A stretch of DNA of 64,000 nt from Roseburia faecis (GTDB taxonomy: Bacteria > Bacillota > Clostridia > Lachnospirales > Lachnospiraceae). A program made the position numbers and the translations under genes. The stretch lies in contig NZ_CVRR01000005.1 of NCBI RefSeq assembly GCF_001406815.1, positions 372,001 through 436,000 on the forward strand. Direction: 5' to 3'. Under the pieces are notes generated by a model. It saw nothing but the letters and a program-made list of their open reading frames with translations, had not been told where the DNA came from and did not search any database. This document shows positions 59,994 to 64,000 of the stretch, one piece after another. Positions within the stretch are counted from its first letter, which is position 1; every line of letters starts with the position of its first letter.

Positions 59994-60773
59994 TCACCAG
60001 CCTTTCTTTGGAGCTACCTTTTTGGCCTTTTTCTTTGTTTGGGTTGCTTCTCGTTCTTTCATGCACAAAATCAAGATGGCAGAAATAACGACAGCAAGCG
60101 CAAGACTGCAAGAACAGGTTCCAATATTCCAGTTGACTGCGGTATCATAGCTACGGTAGCCTACCATTCCGAGACTTGCGGTAATCGGATAAAGGTTTGC
60201 TAATGTCATATTTCCTGCGGCAAACATCCCTCCATATCCATAGACAAAAGCAATGATTACACCGACTAAAAAGCTGCCTGCCCTCCGACAAGTAAGAGCG
60301 ATAATCGGCAGAACCGCAAGATATAAAAAGAAATTAACCGCAGTAATCTGCAAGGCTGCTTTTAGAGCTAAGGAAATCTCAAAGCCGGGAAATCCCACAA
60401 TCATTTCTGCTATGATTGTAAACAGACTGCATATCAGCCCGAAAATAATAGACAATACGCCGCACACAATCAATTTTCCGGTCAACAGTTTCTTAAAAGA
60501 GATCGGCACAGTCAGAATATTTTTCAATGTGTCATCCGTCTGCTCACGAGAAATCATATATCCAGCAATTAGGCTGATACACATCGGAAAAATCATGGAC
60601 ATATTGTTTTTGATGACCTGTTCTGTAAGATAGGCGAAATCCCAAACGGAACCATCATTCGCCATAGAGGTAAACAATGTCAGCAGGACAGATAGGAGCA
60701 TGAGTGCAACGCCCGCCCAAAGGATATGATACCTTTTCAATTTATAAAATTCTGTTTTTACAATGCAAGCCAT
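59994..60773 (-). CDS. Lantibiotic-immunity-type ABC permease (LanG-like), module 2
   Basis: A 259-residue ABC-2 permease with six hydrophobic segments and the loop SREQTDDTLKNILTVPISFK. Two bases separate it from the first permease. A basic Lys-rich tail (KKKAKKVAPKK) ends the protein. Confidence 0.85.
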   Translation of the reverse strand: MACIVKTEFYKLKRYHILWAGVALMLLSVLLTLFTSMANDGSVWDFAYLTEQVIKNNMSMIFPMCISLIAGYMISREQTDDTLKNILTVPISFKKLLTGKLIVCGVLSIIFGLICSLFTIIAEMIVGFPGFEISLALKAALQITAVNFFLYLAVLPIIALTCRRAGSFLVGVIIAFVYGYGGMFAAGNMTLANLYPITASLGMVGYRSYDTAVNWNIGTCSCSLALAVVISAILILCMKEREATQTKKKAKKVAPKKGW

Positions 60774-60775
60774 GC

Positions 60776-61561
60776 TTATTCCCCCCTCTGCTTATATAAT
60801 CTGTCAATCAGTAAGAACGAAACCAATGCCATGATCCCAAGAATGAATACAACTTGAAATGTTGAAGGAATTAGCCCTGTCATTTGCTCCAAGTCCATTT
60901 TTATTCCATGAGCCGCCATATCTCCTGCACTCCAAAATGTAGTCAGTGGCGTGGGCAGAAGCCATAACATGGTTTTAGGCAGCGTGTCAAACAATGCCGT
61001 AGCACTCATGTTCAGAACACTGTAAAAGACACACAGCAAAATGGAAAAAACGTAGGTCTTACTGAAAAAGACAACAAGAACGATCAACGGGAGTGTTCCT
61101 GCCGTAATGAAAATTCCTGTTTCAACCGCTAAAAACAATTTATAGCCTATTCCATAAACTTCCAATGTTCCAAATCCGCAAAGAATTGTTGCAATGGTAG
61201 AAGCCACACAAAAAACAATTCCAAAGAGAAACAGGACAATAATTTTTGCAAGCACCATTTGCGTGCTGGTTACGGGAATTGTACGCAGATTTTTGAATGT
61301 GTCGTTGTCGCGTTCCATAAAAAACAGGGTGGCGGCAATCACACCGATAATGCAGGGCAGTAAAAACTGGATACCATATCCCAACACCATGTTAAATAGT
61401 CCGTCGAAAGCATCTGCCTGATCCGTATATCGCTCCATCATAGAGGGCGTTGTCATCAAATAAGTCAGCGGGATTGGAAACAGGAAAGCAGCCAGAATAA
61501 TCAGCGGAATAAATTTCTTCCGTTTCAATTTCAAAAATTCGCATTTGATTAGTTTAAGCAA
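60776..61561 (-). CDS. Lantibiotic-immunity-type ABC permease (LanE-like), module 2
   Basis: A 261-residue ABC-2 permease with six hydrophobic segments and the loop MERDNDTFKNLRTIPVTSTQ, closely analogous to that of its partner. It overlaps the ATPase gene by 8 bp. Confidence 0.86.
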   Translation of the reverse strand: MLKLIKCEFLKLKRKKFIPLIILAAFLFPIPLTYLMTTPSMMERYTDQADAFDGLFNMVLGYGIQFLLPCIIGVIAATLFFMERDNDTFKNLRTIPVTSTQMVLAKIIVLFLFGIVFCVASTIATILCGFGTLEVYGIGYKLFLAVETGIFITAGTLPLIVLVVFFSKTYVFSILLCVFYSVLNMSATALFDTLPKTMLWLLPTPLTTFWSAGDMAAHGIKMDLEQMTGLIPSTFQVVFILGIMALVSFLLIDRLYKQRGE

Positions 61562-62480
61562 TTCCTTCGCCCCCTGTCACACGCTTGAAGTAATCTTCAA
61601 GACTTTCTTCACAAGTATGCACCTCCGATACCTCCAATCCGTTTTCTACAAAGGCAGTTACAATTTTCCCCACAGGCAGATCCAGGTTGTGCAGGCGCAG
61701 ATTGTGGTCGTCCTGTATGGAGAAATGGTTTTCATGGAAATTGCGTTCCAAAATTCTTGCCGCCTGTGCAGTATCAGAGAGCGTAAAACGGATATGCTTA
61801 CTGCTTTTTTGCTCCAGCTCAGCAAGGCTTTCTTCTTCCAGCAACGCGCCGTGGTCGATAATTCCAATATCGTCAGCCAGCAAGGAAATCTCCGAAAGAA
61901 TGTGACTGGAAATCAAAATTGTTTTTCCTCTTGCGTCGCAAAGCTCCCGAATAAAGGAGCGTACTTCTGCAATACCGATGGGATCGAGACCGTTGATCGG
62001 CTCATCCAAAATCAAAAGCTCCGGATCGTGCATAACGGCAAGGGCGATGGCAAGCCGCTGCTTCATACCAAGAGAATACTGTGAAAAGAGCTTTTTATCT
62101 TTGTAGGGCAGTCCTACCAGATCCAGAGCGTCTTTGATGGCATGATTGTTTGGTACGCCCCGCAGGGTAGCAAAGATACGCAGGTTCTCTGTGCCGGTCA
62201 GGTTGGGATAAAAACCGGGGGACTCGATCAGACTGCCAATACGGGGCAGCAACTTCTTTTCATTCCCCTGTAAAGACTTTCCCCAGATTTTGACCTCACC
62301 GGAAGTAGGCTTCGTTAAGCCCAACAGCATTTTCATAGTTGTGGTTTTTCCGGCTCCGTTTCTACCCAACAGACCATAAATTCTCCCACGCTTGACATGG
62401 ATATTTAAGTCAGCCACACTTTTTTGTGAGCCGTATTGCTTCGTCAGATTTTTTGTTTCAATGATATAATTTGTATCCAT
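61554..62480 (-). CDS. Lantibiotic-immunity-type ABC ATPase (LanF-like), module 2
   Basis: A 308-residue ATPase with Walker A GRNGAGKTT, the immunity-type E-loop IGSLIESPGFY, signature YSLGMKQRLAIALAV, Walker B LLILDEPINGLDP and H-loop ILISSHILSE, plus a ~90-residue C-terminal extension. ATG 62480 has AGGAGG 8 nt upstream and is preferred to an in-frame ATG 36 bases earlier. Related to, but clearly diverged from, the module 1 ATPase, so the modules were acquired or evolved separately. Confidence 0.92.
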   Translation of the reverse strand: MDTNYIIETKNLTKQYGSQKSVADLNIHVKRGRIYGLLGRNGAGKTTTMKMLLGLTKPTSGEVKIWGKSLQGNEKKLLPRIGSLIESPGFYPNLTGTENLRIFATLRGVPNNHAIKDALDLVGLPYKDKKLFSQYSLGMKQRLAIALAVMHDPELLILDEPINGLDPIGIAEVRSFIRELCDARGKTILISSHILSEISLLADDIGIIDHGALLEEESLAELEQKSSKHIRFTLSDTAQAARILERNFHENHFSIQDDHNLRLHNLDLPVGKIVTAFVENGLEVSEVHTCEESLEDYFKRVTGGEGIA

Positions 62481-62506
62481 ATTCAAAACCTCCTGTTCTG
62501 TAAGGT

Positions 62507-62564
62507 ATTCTATCATGCCGACCTTGCATTAACCTTGCCGCAACCTTGCATTAACCTTGCAATT
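62507..62564 (-). promoter_or_regulatory. Four 11-bp direct repeats and promoter of module 2
   Basis: ACCTTGCATTA, ACCTTGCCGCA, ACCTTGCATTA and ACCTTGCAATT follow each other without a gap (62521-62564). On the minus strand TAGAAT (62507-62512) lies 9 bp after the last repeat and no -35 is present, the picture of an activator-dependent promoter bound by two regulator dimers. Confidence 0.75.
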
Positions 62565-62581
62565 TGAAATCCAGTAAAATA

Positions 62582-62609
62582 ACAAAGGCTCCCGCCATAA
62601 AGACGAGAA
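62582..62609 (-). terminator. Terminator of the module 2 regulator-kinase operon
   Basis: GGTTCTCGTC and GGCGGGAGCC pair (three G-U) around TTTAT on the minus strand, followed by TTTGTTATTTT, right after the kinase stop. Confidence 0.7.
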
Positions 62610-62614
62610 CCCGC

Positions 62615-63532
62615 TTAACTCTCCAAAGGAAAAAGCAACATAAATTCAGTTCCTTTTCCCGGCAAACTTTCAACTGTTATACTCCCACCCATCTTTTCTA
62701 CAAGCTGATGGACAATAGAAAGACCAAGTCCGCTGCCTTTTTCAGACCGTCCTTTGTCACACTTATAGAGCCGTTCAAAAATGTGTTTCAAATCTTCCTT
62801 CTCAATTCCCACTCCATTATCCGCCAGCAACAGCTCCATGCTGTTTTCCTTCTTCGATAGGGAAATTTTAATTTTGTCTGCATGGCTATGAGCGATTACA
62901 TTTTGAATAAGGTTATTGATGATCCTCATATAGCTATCCATATCTAATCTTACCCGGACAGGCTGTTCGGGAATATCGATGTCATACTCAACCTGTTTAT
63001 CCTCAAAAATCAGTATCCAGTCAATGAGGATATTTCTTGTCAGCTCTGCGGCCTCAACGCTCTGGATCTCCAAAGCAAACTCGTTTGAATTTAACTTGAA
63101 CCAGTCAAAGAGTACATCAATATATTCTTTCAGATCATGGGCTTTCCGGCGGGCGGTTTCAATATAACCATCCCGGTCTTTTCCTGTGACCAGTCCTTTG
63201 TGTGCAGCGTCAAGATACCCAATCAGAGTAGTAAGGGGCGTTCGCACGTCATGGGAAAGGCTCGTCATAAGTTGGCGGTTGGTTTCTTCTGTCTGCCGTA
63301 CAGTTGAAAGTCTGCTTTCATAGGCCACAACGATCTCGTTGATTTCATAGGCAAGAGGTGCTGTCAGTTCATTTGTTGCAGATAGAATACGCCGGTTGCC
63401 ATTTCCGTTTTTCACATCAACCAGCACATCGGTCATTTCTGCTATTTGTTTTTTTACACGCCGAACGAGAACGATGGAAGTCAATACAGCCCCAACAGCA
63501 ATCACAATGGACAAGAATACAATGATTTCCAT
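62615..63532 (-). CDS. Sensor histidine kinase, module 2
   Basis: A 305-residue kinase with a single N-terminal transmembrane helix (IIVFLSIVIAVGAVLTSIVLV) and almost no extracellular part, HisKA (LMTSLSHDVRTPLTTLIGYL) and HATPase_c (NNLIQNVIAHSH; ADNGVGIEKED; GSGLGLSIVHQ). Lacking its own sensor domain, it may sense within the membrane or through the ABC transporter, as BceS-type kinases do. Five bases separate it from the regulator gene. Confidence 0.92.
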   Translation of the reverse strand: MEIIVFLSIVIAVGAVLTSIVLVRRVKKQIAEMTDVLVDVKNGNGNRRILSATNELTAPLAYEINEIVVAYESRLSTVRQTEETNRQLMTSLSHDVRTPLTTLIGYLDAAHKGLVTGKDRDGYIETARRKAHDLKEYIDVLFDWFKLNSNEFALEIQSVEAAELTRNILIDWILIFEDKQVEYDIDIPEQPVRVRLDMDSYMRIINNLIQNVIAHSHADKIKISLSKKENSMELLLADNGVGIEKEDLKHIFERLYKCDKGRSEKGSGLGLSIVHQLVEKMGGSITVESLPGKGTEFMLLFPLES

Positions 63533-63537
63533 ACTGA

Positions 63538-64000
63538 CTACACCTCCTTATTAAACCGGTAGCCAATCCCTTTGACCGTTTGTATATACTTTGGGCTTGA
63601 AGGATTGACTTCTAATTTTTTACGAAGCCGACTGATAATCGCCATAATGTTACTGTCATCATAGAAATATTCTTCGCCCCATACTTCCTCATAAATCTGC
63701 TGTTTGGTCAAAATTTTCCCTTGATGTTTTGCACAGTACAGGAGCAAATCAAATTCCTTTGGGGGCAGTTCAAAAGTGCCGTTTGATGTAGTAACAGAAC
63801 GATTTTCAAGGTCAATCTGCAATCCGTCAAAATTTAGCTTTTGTATGGCTCCAGCTTGCTGATTAAAACGGGTGTAGCGGCGAATAAGAGACGCAATACG
63901 GGCAATCAGTTCATCCATATCAAACGGTTTTGTAAGATAATCGTCCGCTCCGGCTCGTAAGCCCCGTACTTTAGAAATGCTGTCATTTTTAGATGTGAAC
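63538..64000 (-). CDS. OmpR-family response regulator, module 2 (N-terminus outside window)
   Basis: The C-terminal ~154 residues are visible, the gene running off the right edge. The frame contains the end of the receiver (RGLRAGADDYLTKPFDMDEL with the conserved Lys) and a full winged-helix output (LQIDLENRSVTTSNGTFELP ... YIQTVKGIGYRFN). It should bind the four 11-bp repeats before the module 2 ABC operon. Confidence 0.92.
   Translation of the reverse strand, partial: FTSKNDSISKVRGLRAGADDYLTKPFDMDELIARIASLIRRYTRFNQQAGAIQKLNFDGLQIDLENRSVTTSNGTFELPPKEFDLLLYCAKHQGKILTKQQIYEEVWGEEYFYDDSNIMAIISRLRKKLEVNPSSPKYIQTVKGIGYRFNKEV

Larger units (their letters stand above)
52600..64000. mobile_element. 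End of a second integrative element at the rpsI 3' end (continues right)
   Basis: The rpsI-end copy and tyrosine recombinase mark the left end; a sigma-factor fragment and two lantibiotic-immunity-type modules follow. No conjugation genes are seen, so whether this is an ICE or a remnant depends on sequence beyond the right edge. The intact rpsI would be expected at the far end. Confidence 0.6.

Overview
The window looks like a piece of a Clostridia chromosome, most likely a Lachnospiraceae gut anaerobe. The grounds are moderate-to-low GC, AGGAGG-type ribosome binding sites, YesMN-type sugar two-component systems, ThrH, tandem YhgE/Pip proteins, agr-type quorum sensing and Tn916-like integrases. 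No rRNA, tRNA or CRISPR array was recognised.

Positions 1-34.1 kb are chromosomal and almost all on the minus strand. In order they hold: a split FAD/iron-sulfur dehydrogenase operon cut by the left edge; thrH; an Abi_2 abortive-infection gene with a small hairpin RNA in front of it; a MATE exporter under a perfect inverted repeat; an oligosaccharide locus (YesM/YesN sensor and regulator, CUT1 ABC importer, GH43, GH13_31); two overlapping YhgE/Pip membrane proteins; a MacB/FtsX-type ABC exporter with its own two-component system; an ECF-sigma / ABC-2 operon; and metE.

Positions 34.2-36 kb are an AT-rich junk-and-accessory segment with a possible nuclease remnant and an adenosine deaminase-like gene. 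A 14.3 kb integrative mobilizable element follows, bounded by 26-bp direct repeats at 35989-36014 and 50258-50283. It has a recombination/transfer half (tyrosine integrase, XRE repressor, excisionase, oriT-like region with iterons, MobA/MobL relaxase) and an AT-rich cargo half. The cargo is an agr-like quorum-sensing unit: AgrB, LytTR regulator and AgrC-like kinase on one strand, and on the other two transcription units holding a secreted matrixin protease, a lipoprotein, the AgrD-like autoinducer precursor, a small exported protein, an ABC exporter and more exported proteins. Both cargo promoters carry the same pair of 9-bp LytTR boxes 12 bp apart and the same -35/-10 spacing. This is the best candidate in the window for an undescribed system.

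Positions 50.4-52.7 kb are a graveyard: a MutS-family gene with an internal deletion, a histidine kinase tail, two sites carrying the 3' end of rpsI, and a DUF4160/DUF2442 pair. From about 52.6 kb to the right edge lies the end of a second element that appears to use the 3' end of rpsI. It consists of a tyrosine recombinase, a sigma-factor fragment, and two lantibiotic-immunity-type modules (ABC transporter plus two-component system), each preceded by a near-identical sigma-fragment repeat. The second module runs off the right edge.
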